Source: Amycolatopsis nigrescens CSC17Ta-90 (GTDB taxonomy: Bacteria; Actinomycetota; Actinomycetes; Mycobacteriales; Pseudonocardiaceae). Taken from it: a stretch of 64,000 nucleotides of DNA. Made by a program: the position numbers and the translations under genes. Shown here in pieces: positions 51,902-60,913 of the stretch. Positions within the stretch are counted from its first letter, which is position 1. The number at the start of each line of letters is the position of its first letter. The notes beneath the pieces were generated by a model. That model saw only the letters and a program-made list of their open reading frames with translations, searched no databases and was not told the DNA's origin. The stretch spans positions 6,138,157 to 6,202,156 of the forward strand of contig NZ_ARVW01000001.1 of assembly GCF_000384315.1 (NCBI RefSeq), read 5' to 3'.

Positions 51902-52998
51902 GCCGGCTGGTCGGCGAGCAGCTCGCCGAGACCGCGGAGCTGCGCGGTCGCGCCACCGAGCGCGAACTCGTTGCGCTTGGCCGCGACGAAGTACCGGTGC
52001 AGCGGGTAGTCCACGTCGATACCGACACCGCCGTGCACGTGCACCGCGGTGTGCGCGACCCGGTGCCCGGCCTCGGCGGCCCAGAACTTCGCGGTGGCCA
52101 CCTCCGCGTCGCACTCGGGCTCTCCGGAAGCCAGCCGCCAGGCCGCCTGCCACAGGGTGAGCCGGACCGCCTCCACGTCCACGTATGCGTCCGCGAGCCG
52201 CTGCCGGACCGCCTGGAAACCGCCGATCACGTGGTCGAACTGCTTGCGTTCCCTGGCGTAGCCGGCGGTCAGCTCCAGCGCCCGCTCCAGCACGCCGAGC
52301 TGAAGGGCGCACAGGCCCACGGTGCCGTGGTGCCGCAGCCGCTCGTCCACTCCGGCGCCGGGTTCGCCGAGCAGCGCGTCCTCGCCGGCGAGTGCACCGG
52401 AGAGCTGGACCAGCCCGGCGTCGCCGCGGTCGACGGTGCGCTGCGGCAGCACCTCGAGCCCGGGGGTTTCGGCGGCCAGCAGGAAGACGGCGATCCCGTC
52501 CGGGGTCGCCGCCGGGACGAGGAAACCGTCCGCGTCGGCCGCGGCGAGCACCGCGGTCTGCGTCCCGGTGAGCCGCCAGCCCGCCGGCTCGCGCTCGGCG
52601 GTGAACCCGCACGGGCTGCCCGCGTCCGGTAGTGCCGCGCTGAGCACCAGCCCGCCGCGCAGCACCGGCACCAGCCAGCGTTCCAGCTGCCCGCCGCTGC
52701 CGTGCTCGGCCAGTGCGCTCGCCGCCATGGTGATGGTCGGCAGGTAGGGCACCGGGGCCACCGCGCGGCCGAGTTCGATCAGCACGCTGGCCTGTTCGAG
52801 CAGGCCGAAACCGCCGCCGCCGACGGCTGAGGGCAGCGCCGCGTCCAGGATCCCGGCACTGGCCAGCTCAGTCCACAGTGCACGGTCGGTGCGCCCGTCC
52901 CCGTGCGCTCCCTGCGATTTCGGCGTCACCTTGTCTTCGAGGATCCGCCGGGTCAGCCCGCCGAGGTCGCCCTGCGCCTCGGTCAGCGCGAAGTCCAT
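51898..52998 (-). CDS. fadE27: Acyl-CoA dehydrogenase subunit FadE27-like (ChsE5)
   Basis: 366 residues. N-terminal helical domain (MDFALTEAQGDLGGLTRRIL), a beta domain in the middle, and a C-terminal helical domain with YARERKQFDHVIGGFQAVRQRLAD and HVHGGVGIDVDYPLHRYF. In M. tuberculosis FadE27 pairs with FadE26 as an alpha2beta2 enzyme for the first side-chain oxidation of cholesterol CoA esters. The ATG has GAGGAG upstream. It follows fadE26 by 35 bp and overlaps fadD17. The heteromer role is inferred from the adjacent FadE26. Confidence 0.88.
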   Translation of the reverse strand: MDFALTEAQGDLGGLTRRILEDKVTPKSQGAHGDGRTDRALWTELASAGILDAALPSAVGGGGFGLLEQASVLIELGRAVAPVPYLPTITMAASALAEHGSGGQLERWLVPVLRGGLVLSAALPDAGSPCGFTAEREPAGWRLTGTQTAVLAAADADGFLVPAATPDGIAVFLLAAETPGLEVLPQRTVDRGDAGLVQLSGALAGEDALLGEPGAGVDERLRHHGTVGLCALQLGVLERALELTAGYARERKQFDHVIGGFQAVRQRLADAYVDVEAVRLTLWQAAWRLASGEPECDAEVATAKFWAAEAGHRVAHTAVHVHGGVGIDVDYPLHRYFVAAKRNEFALGGATAQLRGLGELLADQPA

Positions 52999-53033
52999 GA
53001 GTTGTCTCCTCTGGCGTTTTGCCTGGTGGCGGA

Positions 53034-54215
53034 TCAGCGGGTGACGGGGAGGCCGAGTGCGGCGGCGGCGATGATGTCGCGCTGCACCTCGTTGGTACCC
53101 CCGCCGAAGGTCAGGATCAGGGACGAGCGGTGCATCCGCTCGATCCGGCCGCGCAGCAGCTCGCCAGGGGAGCCCTCGCGCACCACCGCGCCGGCGCCGA
53201 GCACCTCCATCAGCAGCCGGTACGCCTCGATCGCGAACTCGGTGCCGAACACCTTGGTCGCCGACGCCTCGGCGGGGCCCAGCTCGTGCTCGGTCGCGGC
53301 CCATGCGATCTTCCAGTTGCGCAGCTTCAGGTACTCGGCGTGCGTGTGCACCCTGGCCAGGTGCAGCCGCACCCATTCGGCGTCGATCACCCGGCTGCCG
53401 TCGGGCAGTTTGGTGGTCTGCGCCCACTGCCGCACCGACTCCAGCGCGGACTGGACCGGCGCGGCCGAGGTGAGCGCCACCCGCTCGTGGTTGAGCTGGT
53501 TGGTGATCAGCGGCCAGCCCGCGTTCTCGTCGGCCACCCGCGCCGACACCGGCACCCGCACGTTCTCGTAGTAGGTCGCGCTGGTGCCCGGCCCGGCCAC
53601 GGTGCGCACCTTGGTCCAGGAGAAGCCCTCCGCGCTGGTCGGCACGATCAGCATGCTGAGACCCTTGTGCTTCCGCGCCTCGGGGTCGGTGCGCACGGCC
53701 AGCCAGACGTAGTCGGCGTACTCGATCAGGCTGGTCCACATCTTCTGCCCGTTGACCACGTACTCGTCGCCGTCGCGCACCGCACGGGTGCGCAGCGAGG
53801 CCAGGTCGGTGCCGGCCTCCGGCTCGGAGTAGCCGATCGAGAAGTGCAGCTCCCCGCCGGCGATCTTCGGCAGGTAGAACGCCTTCTGCTCTTCGGTGCC
53901 GTAACGCATGATCGTCGGGCCGATCGTGTTCACCGTGAGGAAGGGGACCGGCACCCCGGCGACGGCCGCTTCGTCGGTGAACACCAGCTGGTCGAGCATC
54001 GGCCGGTCCTGCCCGCCGAACTCGGTGGGCCAGCCGATCGCGAGCCACCCGTCCCGGCCGAGATCGCGGACGATCTCCTTGTACGCCAAGCCGTTTCCGT
54101 ACTCGCCGCCGTCACCCGCGAGTGCTTCGCGCCGCTCCGGCGTCATCAGCTTCGCGAAGTAGGACCGGAGCTCGGCACGCAGCCCCTGCTGCTCGGGCGT
54201 GTAGCTGATCCGCAT
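53034..54215 (-). CDS. fadE26: Acyl-CoA dehydrogenase subunit FadE26-like (ChsE4)
   Basis: 393 residues of the full acyl-CoA dehydrogenase fold: EFGGQDRPMLDQLVF and LPKIAGGELHFSIGYSEPEAGTDLASL (FAD/substrate region), VNGQKMWTSLIEYADY, and the C-terminal LILTFGGGTNEVQRDIIAAAALGLP. It should oxidise the alpha-beta bond of steroid side-chain CoA thioesters with FadE27. It is first in the fadE26-fadE27-fadD17 transcript, divergent from fdxD with the perfect KstR operator at 54272 between them, so derepression by steroid-CoA ligands is expected. Confidence 0.9.
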   Translation of the reverse strand: MRISYTPEQQGLRAELRSYFAKLMTPERREALAGDGGEYGNGLAYKEIVRDLGRDGWLAIGWPTEFGGQDRPMLDQLVFTDEAAVAGVPVPFLTVNTIGPTIMRYGTEEQKAFYLPKIAGGELHFSIGYSEPEAGTDLASLRTRAVRDGDEYVVNGQKMWTSLIEYADYVWLAVRTDPEARKHKGLSMLIVPTSAEGFSWTKVRTVAGPGTSATYYENVRVPVSARVADENAGWPLITNQLNHERVALTSAAPVQSALESVRQWAQTTKLPDGSRVIDAEWVRLHLARVHTHAEYLKLRNWKIAWAATEHELGPAEASATKVFGTEFAIEAYRLLMEVLGAGAVVREGSPGELLRGRIERMHRSSLILTFGGGTNEVQRDIIAAAALGLPVTR

Positions 54216-54271
54216 TCCGTTACCTCCACCCGGCGGGCTCGTTCTGGTATCCAGCCGGACCGGTAGCTAGT

Positions 54272-54287
54272 CTAGAACCTGTTCTAG
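54272..54287. promoter_or_regulatory. KstR operator (perfect palindrome)
   Basis: CTAGAACCTGTTCTAG has arms CTAGAAC and GTTCTAG in perfect inversion and contains the KstR core AAC-N2-GTT. It lies 57 bp upstream of fadE26 and 31 bp upstream of fdxD, able to repress both divergent steroid operons. Confidence 0.9.
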
Positions 54288-54317
54288 TTGTACCACCGAG
54301 CGGCAGCGGGAGGAAGC

Positions 54318-54509
54318 ATGGAGGTCAGCGTCGACCGGACGTTGTGCGAGGCGAACGAGATCTGTGTCGCCTTCGCGCCGGAGGTGTTCGAGCTGGACGA
54401 CGACGAGGAGCTTCGGGTGATCCAGCCCAACCCGCCGGAATCTGAGCTAGAACGTGTTTCGCAAGCGGTCGCGTCCTGTCCGAAGAACGCCCTGCTCATG
54501 CGAAGGTAG
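54318..54509 (+). CDS. fdxD: 3Fe-4S ferredoxin FdxD-like
   Basis: 63 residues, the same length as I recall for M. tuberculosis FdxD (Rv3503c). Three cysteines (C10, C16, C54) in CEANEIC and SCPKNAL form a 3Fe-4S site; the fourth ligand position is Asn13. Such ferredoxins pass electrons to cytochromes P450, here plausibly the steroid side-chain hydroxylases. The ATG has GGAGGA upstream. It is the first gene of the rightward steroid/Mce4 transcript, 31 bp after the KstR operator. A weak second KstR-like site lies within its coding sequence. Confidence 0.9.
   Translation: MEVSVDRTLCEANEICVAFAPEVFELDDDEELRVIQPNPPESELERVSQAVASCPKNALLMRR
54446..54461. promoter_or_regulatory. Half-conserved KstR-like site inside fdxD
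   Basis: CTAGAACGTGTTTCGC keeps the whole left arm (CTAGAAC) and GTT of the right arm. It lies in the fdxD coding region 150 bp before hsd4A. Weak candidate. Confidence 0.35.
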
Positions 54510-54536
54510 CCTGGCAAAATCGGGCCTTGCCGAGAG

Positions 54537-54552
54537 CGAGAACAGATTCTAG
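54537..54552. promoter_or_regulatory. KstR-like operator upstream of hsd4A
   Basis: CGAGAACAGATTCTAG matches the arms of the perfect site at 54272 except at two positions. It lies 59 bp before the hsd4A start in the fdxD-hsd4A gap and could give hsd4A its own regulated promoter. Confidence 0.6.
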
Positions 54553-54610
54553 TCTGTGCCCAGAGTGGCGAGCCAGCGACGGCTCGCCCGCCCCAGCGAG
54601 GAGGCAGCCG

Positions 54611-55513
54611 TTGAGCGGGGAGACCAGTCTGCACGGCAGGGCCGCGATCGTCACCGGCGCGGGTGCCGGGCTCGGCAGGGCGGAAGCACTCGCACTGGCC
54701 GCGGCTGGTGCGTCGGTGGTGGTCAACGACGTCGCCGAAACGGCGGCTTCGGCGGTGGTCGAAGAGATCGAGGCGGCCGGCGGGAAGGCGCTGGCCCTCG
54801 CCGGTGACGTGTCCGAGCGGGCCACCGCGGACGCCCTGCTGGCCTCGGCCACCGAGCACTTCGGCGGGCTGCACATCCTGGTGAACAACGCGGGCCTGCT
54901 GCGCGACCGGATGCTGTTCTCGATGTCCGACGAGGAGTGGGACACCGTGCTCCGGGTGCACCTGCGCGGGCACTTCCTGTTGTCCCGCAACGCCACCGCC
55001 TACTGGCGGCAGAAGTCCAAAGAGGATGGTTCGCCGGTGTACGGCCGGGTGGTGAACACCGCGTCGGAGGCCTTCCTTGTCGGCTCGGCCGGCCAGCCGA
55101 ACTACGCCGCGGCCAAGGCCGGGATCGCCGCGCTGACCGTGGCCACCGCCCGTGGCACCGCTCGCTACGGGGTGCGCGCCAACGCGATCTGCCCGCGCGC
55201 CCGCACCGGCATGACCGAAGGGGTCTTCGGCGCCGACGCGCCGGGCGAAGGACCCGACCCGCTGTCGGTGGACCACGTCGCGCCATTCGTGTGCTACCTC
55301 GCCTCACCCGCCGCGGAGCGGATCAACGGGCAGGTGTTCGTGGTGCACGGCGGAATGGTCGCGCTGCTGCGGCCGCCGTCGGTGGAGCGGCGCTTCGACA
55401 CCGCCGGCGAGTACTGGAGCCCCGGCGAGCTCGCGGACAGCGTCGGCGCGCACTTCGCCGACCGCGACCCCGAGCGCATGTTCGCCGCCAACGACATTCT
55501 TTCGCTGCCTTAG
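54611..55513 (+). CDS. hsd4A: 17-beta-hydroxysteroid / 3-hydroxyacyl-CoA dehydrogenase Hsd4A-like (SDR)
   Basis: 300 residues. TGAGAGLGRAEALAL binds NAD, NNAG follows, and the catalytic Ser-Tyr-Lys are in NTASEAFLVGSAGQPNYAAAKAG. It has the longer C-terminal part seen in Rv3502c/Hsd4A, which acts as 17-beta-HSD and as hydroxyacyl-CoA dehydrogenase in side-chain beta-oxidation. The TTG at 54611 is chosen because AGGAGG lies seven bases upstream; a long ORF extends earlier without domain content. Same order as M. tuberculosis fdxD-hsd4A. A KstR-like site precedes it. Confidence 0.87.
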   Translation: MSGETSLHGRAAIVTGAGAGLGRAEALALAAAGASVVVNDVAETAASAVVEEIEAAGGKALALAGDVSERATADALLASATEHFGGLHILVNNAGLLRDRMLFSMSDEEWDTVLRVHLRGHFLLSRNATAYWRQKSKEDGSPVYGRVVNTASEAFLVGSAGQPNYAAAKAGIAALTVATARGTARYGVRANAICPRARTGMTEGVFGADAPGEGPDPLSVDHVAPFVCYLASPAAERINGQVFVVHGGMVALLRPPSVERRFDTAGEYWSPGELADSVGAHFADRDPERMFAANDILSLP

Positions 55514-55533
55514 ACACCCAGGAGAGTCAGCCT

Positions 55534-57045
55534 GTGACGCTTACCGTGCAACCGCATCGAGAATCGCTGGGCCTCAAGACCGGCCGGCTCTACATCGACG
55601 GCGAGTGGGGCCCGGCGCGGGCCGGGGCGAGCTGGACCCATCACCATCCGGCCACCGGCGAGGAGATCGGCGACTTCGCGGTGGCCGACGTGGCGGACGT
55701 GGACGACGCGGTCGCCGCCGCCCGCCGCGCCTTCGACGCCGGCACCTGGTCGAACGCCAGAGCCGGGGTGCGCATCCAGCTGCTGCACCGGTACGCGAAC
55801 CTGCTGCGCGAGCACGCCGACGAACTGCGCGCGCTGCAGGCGCTGGACAACTCGGTACCGCTGTCCTTCGGCGGCATCTACGCCACTTCGGTCGGCGCGG
55901 CGGCCGACGCGTTCGACCACCACGCCGGCTGGGTGGACAAGGTGGGCGGCCAGACCCTGCCGCCGTACCAGGGCGGCGACCACCTGGCGATGACCTTCCG
56001 CGAGCCGATCGGCGTGGTGGCCGCGATCCTGCCGTGGAACGCGCCCTTCCTGCTGTTCGCGCAGAAGGTCGCGCCCGCGCTGGCGGCGGGCTGCACCCTG
56101 GTGCTCAAGCCGTCGGAGTTCGCCACCTTCTCCGTGCTGCGCATGGTGGAGCTGCTGGCCGAGGCCGGGCTGCCGGCCGGCACCGTGAACGTGGTGACCG
56201 GCCCCGGAGATCCGACCGGGGAACGGCTGATCACGCATCCGGATGTGCACAAGGTGAGCTTCACCGGCAGCCGCGAGGTCGGCAAGCGAATCGTCACCGC
56301 CTCCGCCGACACGCTCAAGCGGGTGTCACTGGAACTGGGCGGGAAGAGCCCCGCGCTGGTGTTCGCGGACGCGCCCAACGTCGGCCTCGCCGCGGCGACC
56401 ACCATCGGCGCGGTCACCATGGGCCTGTCCGGTCAGGCCTGCGTGGCCAACACCAGGGCGCTGGTGCACCGCGACGTGTACGACGAGTTCATCGCGGCGG
56501 CGCAGGGCATGGCGGCCGCGATCACCTACGGCGACCCGTTCGACCCCGGGGTGCTGTCCAGCCCGCTGATCAACGGGCGGCAGCTGGAGCGCGTGCTGGG
56601 CTACATCGAACGCGGCAAGGCCGAAGGCGCCAGGCTGGTCTGCGGCGGTGAGCGGCTCGGCGGCGACCTGGCGGACGGCAACTTCGTCGCGCCGACGATC
56701 TTCGCCGACGTGGAGAACTCGGCCACCATCGCGCAGGAGGAGATCTTCGGCCCGGTGCTCGCGGTGGTGCCGTTCTCGGACGAGGAGGAGGCCGTGCGGC
56801 TGGCCAACGACACCGAGTACGGGCTCGGTGCCAGCGTGTTCAGCGCGGACGTGCAGCGGGTCTTCCGGGTCTCGCGCAAGCTCCGCACCGGCACCATCGG
56901 CGTCAACGGCTTCCAGATCGAGCCGCACCTGCCCTTCGGCGGTTTCAAGCAGTCCGGCCTCGGCCGCGAAGGCGGCCAGTCGGCCTACGAGGCTTACACC
57001 GAGCTGAAAACCGTTCTCATGCCGCTGACCGAAGAGTTGATGTAA
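55534..57045 (+). CDS. Aldehyde dehydrogenase in the steroid locus
   Basis: 503 residues of the ALDH superfamily: ILPWNAPFLLFAQKVAPALAAG, KVSFTGSREVGK, the general base in LELGGKSP, the nucleophile cysteine in SGQACVANTR, and EEIFGPVLAVVPF. It oxidises an aldehyde to an acid with NAD(P)+. The GTG start has AGGAGA nine bases upstream; the next gene starts directly after its stop (TAAATG). In M. tuberculosis no ALDH lies between hsd4A and yrbE4A. A role on a sterol side-chain aldehyde or on a released short aldehyde is an inference. Confidence 0.9.
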   Translation: MTLTVQPHRESLGLKTGRLYIDGEWGPARAGASWTHHHPATGEEIGDFAVADVADVDDAVAAARRAFDAGTWSNARAGVRIQLLHRYANLLREHADELRALQALDNSVPLSFGGIYATSVGAAADAFDHHAGWVDKVGGQTLPPYQGGDHLAMTFREPIGVVAAILPWNAPFLLFAQKVAPALAAGCTLVLKPSEFATFSVLRMVELLAEAGLPAGTVNVVTGPGDPTGERLITHPDVHKVSFTGSREVGKRIVTASADTLKRVSLELGGKSPALVFADAPNVGLAAATTIGAVTMGLSGQACVANTRALVHRDVYDEFIAAAQGMAAAITYGDPFDPGVLSSPLINGRQLERVLGYIERGKAEGARLVCGGERLGGDLADGNFVAPTIFADVENSATIAQEEIFGPVLAVVPFSDEEEAVRLANDTEYGLGASVFSADVQRVFRVSRKLRTGTIGVNGFQIEPHLPFGGFKQSGLGREGGQSAYEAYTELKTVLMPLTEELM

Positions 57046-57807
57046 ATGGGCAGGCTGGACGGCAAGGTCGCACTGGTCACCGGGGCCGCGCGCGGGCAGG
57101 GCGCGGCCGCGGTGCGGCACTTCGTGACCGAGGGTGCGCGGGTGGTGATCGCCGACATCGCGGACGACGAAGGCAAAGGGCTCGCCGACGAGCTCGGCGA
57201 GGCGACCGTCTACCAGCACCTCGACGTGACCGGCGAGGACGACTGGGCGGCCGCGACGGCCCGTGCGGTGAGCGAGTTCGGTCGCCTCGACGTGCTGGTC
57301 AACAACGCCGGCATCCTGCACTTCTCCGAGCTGGCGCACACCGCGCTGGCAGATTACGAGCGCGTGATCAAAGTGAACCAGATCGGGGCGTTTCTCGGCA
57401 TGCGCTCGGTCGTTGAACCGATGTCACTGACCGGTGGCGGCTCGATCGTCAATGTGTCCTCTGTGGAGGGTCTGGCCGGTATGCCGTTCCTGGTCGCCTA
57501 CACCGCGAGCAAGTTCGCGATCAGGGGGATGACCAAGGTGGCCGCGCTCGAGCTCGGGGCCAGGGGAATCCGGGTCAACTCGGTGCACCCCGGCATGATC
57601 GACACCAAGATGATCTCGGACGCGGTCGGCGGTGCGGAGCTGGATCTGGCCAGGATCGGCAAGAAGGTCGCGCTGGGCCGGGTCGGGCGGGCGGACGAGA
57701 TCGCGGCGCTGGTGGCTTTCCTGGCCAGTGACGAGAGCTCGTACTGCACCGGCGGCGAGTTCGTCGCGGACGGCGGGGCGACCGCGACGCACGCGCTCAA
57801 GCTCTAG
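57046..57807 (+). CDS. SDR-family 3-alpha/20-beta-hydroxysteroid dehydrogenase-like
   Basis: 253 residues. GKVALVTGAARGQG is the NAD motif, NNAGIL follows, and the active-site block is IVNVSSVEGLAGMPFLVAYTASKF; the C-terminus ends in the typical FVADGGATATH. It resembles Streptomyces 20-beta-hydroxysteroid dehydrogenase, fitting the steroid context, though SDR substrates cannot be fixed from sequence. The ATG follows the ALDH stop with no gap, so the two are co-translated. It precedes yrbE4A by 103 bp, a gap without a clear KstR box. Confidence 0.85.
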   Translation: MGRLDGKVALVTGAARGQGAAAVRHFVTEGARVVIADIADDEGKGLADELGEATVYQHLDVTGEDDWAAATARAVSEFGRLDVLVNNAGILHFSELAHTALADYERVIKVNQIGAFLGMRSVVEPMSLTGGGSIVNVSSVEGLAGMPFLVAYTASKFAIRGMTKVAALELGARGIRVNSVHPGMIDTKMISDAVGGAELDLARIGKKVALGRVGRADEIAALVAFLASDESSYCTGGEFVADGGATATHALKL

Positions 57808-57910
57808 CGAGGCCCCGGCCTCGGAGTGAACACCGCTAACGCGAGCCGGGCACGCGCGGTGCGAAAGACTCGACTGCGACGAGGCAGTTGAGGACTGCGG
57901 AGGGAGTGTC

Positions 57911-58705
57911 GTGGGCGTTCGGGAAGGTTCGGCCGCGATTCCGGGCACCGCCGCGCTCACCCAGGTCGGCAGGCTGGCGACGTTGGCCTGGGAGGTGCTG
58001 CGCGCCATCCCGCGGCGGCCCTTCCAGTTCCGCGAGTGGATCGAGCAGTGCTGGTTCTTCGCCAGCGTGACCATCCTGCCCACCGCGCTGGTGGCCGTCC
58101 CGTTCGGCGCGGTGATCGCACTGCAACTGGGTTCGCTCACCCAGCAGATCGGTGCCCAGTCGTTCACCGGCGCGGCCAGCGCGCTGGCCATCGTGCAGCA
58201 GGCCAGCCCGCTGATCACCGCGCTGCTGGTGGCCGGTGCCGGCGGCAGCGCGGTCTGCGCGGACATCGGGGCGCGCAAGATCCGCGAAGAGATCGACGCG
58301 ATGCAGGTGCTCGGGGTCAACCCGATCCAGCGCCTGATCGTGCCGAGGGTGCTGGCCGCGATCGTGGTCTCGGTGCTGCTCAACGGCCTGGTCAGCGTGG
58401 TCGGGGTGCTCGGCGGCTACTTCTTCAACGTGGTCATGCAGGGCGGCACCCCCGGCGCGTACCTGGCCAGCTTCAACGCGCTGGCGCAGCTGCCGGACCT
58501 GTGGATCAGCGAGATCAAGGCGCTGCTGTACGGGTTCGTGGCCGGGGTGGTCGCGGCCTTCCGCGGGCTGAACCCGTCCGGCGGGCCGAAGGGCGTCGGT
58601 GACGCGGTGAACCAGGCGGTGGTGATCACCTTCCTGCTGCTGTTCCTGATCAACGTGGTGCTCACCGCGATCTACCTGCAGATCGTCCCACCGAAGGCGT
58701 TGTGA
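57911..58705 (+). CDS. yrbE4A: Mce4 permease subunit YrbE4A
   Basis: 264 residues, MlaE-like. About five or six membrane helices and the permease motif EEIDAMQVLGVNPIQRLIVPRVLA, which contacts the ATPase (MceG, not in window). Forms the inner-membrane channel of the Mce4 steroid importer with YrbE4B. The GTG has GGAGGGAG upstream. yrbE4B starts one base after its stop. Identification as Mce4 rather than another Mce paralogue rests on the adjoining KstR-linked steroid genes. Confidence 0.93.
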   Translation: MGVREGSAAIPGTAALTQVGRLATLAWEVLRAIPRRPFQFREWIEQCWFFASVTILPTALVAVPFGAVIALQLGSLTQQIGAQSFTGAASALAIVQQASPLITALLVAGAGGSAVCADIGARKIREEIDAMQVLGVNPIQRLIVPRVLAAIVVSVLLNGLVSVVGVLGGYFFNVVMQGGTPGAYLASFNALAQLPDLWISEIKALLYGFVAGVVAAFRGLNPSGGPKGVGDAVNQAVVITFLLLFLINVVLTAIYLQIVPPKAL

Positions 58706-58706
58706 C

Positions 58707-59570
58707 GTGACCACCACCAAGGACCCGGAGGCGGCGCGCGGGCCGGACCGCACGCTGGAGATCATCGCGCGGCCCGGCGCCAGCCTGGAGGGGCTCGGCA
58801 GCCAGCTCTCCTTCTACTTCCGCGCGCTGGCATGGGCGCCGCGCACGATCAGCCGGTACGGCCGGGAAACCCTGCGGCTGCTGACCGAGGTCTGCTTCGG
58901 CACCGGCGGGCTGGCCGTGATCGGCGGCACGCTCGGCGTGATGATCGGGATGACCCTGTTCACCGGGCTGATCGTCGGCCTGCAGGGCTACGCCGCGCTG
59001 AACCAGCTCGGCACCGCGGCGCTGACCGGGTTCATCTCGGCCTACTTCAACACCCGCGAGGTGGCGCCGCTGTCCGCCGGACTGGCGCTGTCCGCGACGG
59101 TGGGCTGCGGGTTCACCGCCCAGCTCGGCGCGATGCGGATCTCCGAGGAGATCGACGCGCTGGAGGTGATGGGCGTGCCCAGCATGCCGTATCTGGTCAC
59201 CACCAGGGTGCTGGCCGGGGTCGCGGCGGTGATTCCGCTGTACGCGGTCGGGCTGCTGTCGTCGTACCTCGCTTCACGGCAGATCACGGTGTGGCTGTAC
59301 GGCCAGTCCGCTGGCACCTACGACCACTACTTCAACCTTTTCCTGCCACCGGAGGACGTGCTCTGGTCCTTCCTGAAGGTGATCATCTTCAGCGTGCTGG
59401 TGATCCTTTCGCACTGCTACTACGGCTATACGGCCAGTGGCGGGCCGGCCGGGGTCGGGGTGGCCGTCGGCAGGGCGGTGCGCACCTCGATCGTGCTCAT
59501 CTCGGTGCTGGACTTCTTCCTCAGCCTGGCCATCTGGGGTTCGAGCACGACGGTGAGGATTTCCGGATGA
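58707..59570 (+). CDS. yrbE4B: Mce4 permease subunit YrbE4B
   Basis: 287 residues. A cytoplasmic N-terminus of about 55 residues precedes the hydrophobic permease with EEIDALEVMGVPSMPYLVTTRVLAG, the counterpart of the YrbE4A coupling motif. It pairs with YrbE4A in the ABC-type importer. The GTG lies one base after the yrbE4A stop, and its end overlaps mce4A by 4 bp (ATGA), so the whole operon is translationally coupled. Confidence 0.93.
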   Translation: MTTTKDPEAARGPDRTLEIIARPGASLEGLGSQLSFYFRALAWAPRTISRYGRETLRLLTEVCFGTGGLAVIGGTLGVMIGMTLFTGLIVGLQGYAALNQLGTAALTGFISAYFNTREVAPLSAGLALSATVGCGFTAQLGAMRISEEIDALEVMGVPSMPYLVTTRVLAGVAAVIPLYAVGLLSSYLASRQITVWLYGQSAGTYDHYFNLFLPPEDVLWSFLKVIIFSVLVILSHCYYGYTASGGPAGVGVAVGRAVRTSIVLISVLDFFLSLAIWGSSTTVRISG

Positions 59571-60913
59571 ACCGCGGGATCCTGCTCAGGCGGCTCCGGC
59601 ACCAGCTGCTGGGGCTGGTTTTCCTGGTCGTGGTGGTGCTGTTCTTCGTCACCACGATCGGCTTCTACAACAAGGAGTTCACCCCGGTCACCCAGGTCAG
59701 GCTGGAGACCGATCACGTGGGCAACCAGCTGCGCAAGGGCGCCGACGTGAAGATCCGCGGCATGGTGGTCGGCGAGGTGCGCGAGATCTCCTCGCTCGGT
59801 GACCGGGCCGCGCTGGAGCTCGCGCTGGATCCGGACAAGACCTCGGTGATCCCGGCGAACGTCTCCGCCAGGCTGCTGCCGAAAACCCTTTTCGGCGAAC
59901 GGTATGTGGCCCTGCAGCCACCCGAGTCGCCGGCCACGGCGCGGCTCGCGGCCGGGGACGTGATCGGCCAGGACCGCACCAGCACGGCGATCGAGCTGGA
60001 GAAGGTGCTCGGCGACGTGATGCCGCTGCTGCAGGCGGTGCAGCCGCAGAAGCTGGCCAGCACGCTGACCGCGGTGTCCACCGCGCTGGAGGGCCGCGGC
60101 ACCCAGCTCGGCCGGACGCTGACCCAGCTCGGCGACTACCTCGGTGAGCTCAACCCGTCGTTGCCCGATCTCACCGCGGACCTCAAGGGACTGGCCAAGG
60201 TTTCGGACACCTACAGCGAGGCGGCGCCGGACTTCCTGCAGGCGCTGTCCGATCTGACCACCACCAGCAAGACGTTGGTGGAGAAGCAGCAGGGCCTCTC
60301 GGACATGTTCGCGTCGGTGACCAACGCGTCCACCGACCTGCACAACTTCCTGCAGGTGAACAGGAACAACTTCATCGCGCTGACCAGCACCGTGCAGCCG
60401 ACCCTGGACGTGCTGGCCAAGTACGCGCCCGAGTACCCGTGCCTGCTCGAGCAGCTGGCGGGTTCGGTGCCGCGCGCGGAGGCCGCGTTCGGCAAGGGCA
60501 CCGACGAGATGAACCACGTGACCATCCGGTTCCTGGCCAGCCGGACCAAGTACGAGCCGGGCAAGGACGAGCCGCGCTACGACGACAAACGCGGCCCGCG
60601 CTGCTACCCGCAGGTGGAGCCGCCGGGCCGGTGGCCGCAGTACCCGCCGGACGGTCCGATCAAGGACGGCTCGTCGAAAACGCCGCCGCCAAAGGGGGAC
60701 GGCAAGCTGCCCGCGGCGGACTATGATCTCGGCGGGATCACCGGCGGGGGCGGCGCGGCGGGCGGGCCGACGCTGCCGAACTCGCCGGCCGAGCTGGACC
60801 TGATCTCCGCGCTGCGCGCGCCCGCGCTGGGCGTGGCACCGCGCGACGTGCCGAACTGGAGCAGCCTGCTGGTCGGGCCGCTGTACCGCGGTGCGGCGGT
60901 GGAGGTGCAATGA
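59567..60913 (+). CDS. mce4A: Mce4A substrate-binding protein
   Basis: 448 residues. A single N-terminal transmembrane anchor (LLGLVFLVVVVLFFVTTIGFY) is followed by the MlaD/MCE domain (VTQVRLETDHVGNQLRKGADVKIRGMVVGEVREI), a long helical region (about 140-330) that forms the lipid tunnel with the other Mce subunits, and a Pro/Gly-rich C-terminus (TPPPKGDGKL). The protein lies outside the membrane and shuttles sterols to YrbE4AB. It is longer than the 400 residues I recall for M. tuberculosis Mce4A. ATGA overlaps at both ends. Confidence 0.92.
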   Translation: MNRGILLRRLRHQLLGLVFLVVVVLFFVTTIGFYNKEFTPVTQVRLETDHVGNQLRKGADVKIRGMVVGEVREISSLGDRAALELALDPDKTSVIPANVSARLLPKTLFGERYVALQPPESPATARLAAGDVIGQDRTSTAIELEKVLGDVMPLLQAVQPQKLASTLTAVSTALEGRGTQLGRTLTQLGDYLGELNPSLPDLTADLKGLAKVSDTYSEAAPDFLQALSDLTTTSKTLVEKQQGLSDMFASVTNASTDLHNFLQVNRNNFIALTSTVQPTLDVLAKYAPEYPCLLEQLAGSVPRAEAAFGKGTDEMNHVTIRFLASRTKYEPGKDEPRYDDKRGPRCYPQVEPPGRWPQYPPDGPIKDGSSKTPPPKGDGKLPAADYDLGGITGGGGAAGGPTLPNSPAELDLISALRAPALGVAPRDVPNWSSLLVGPLYRGAAVEVQ

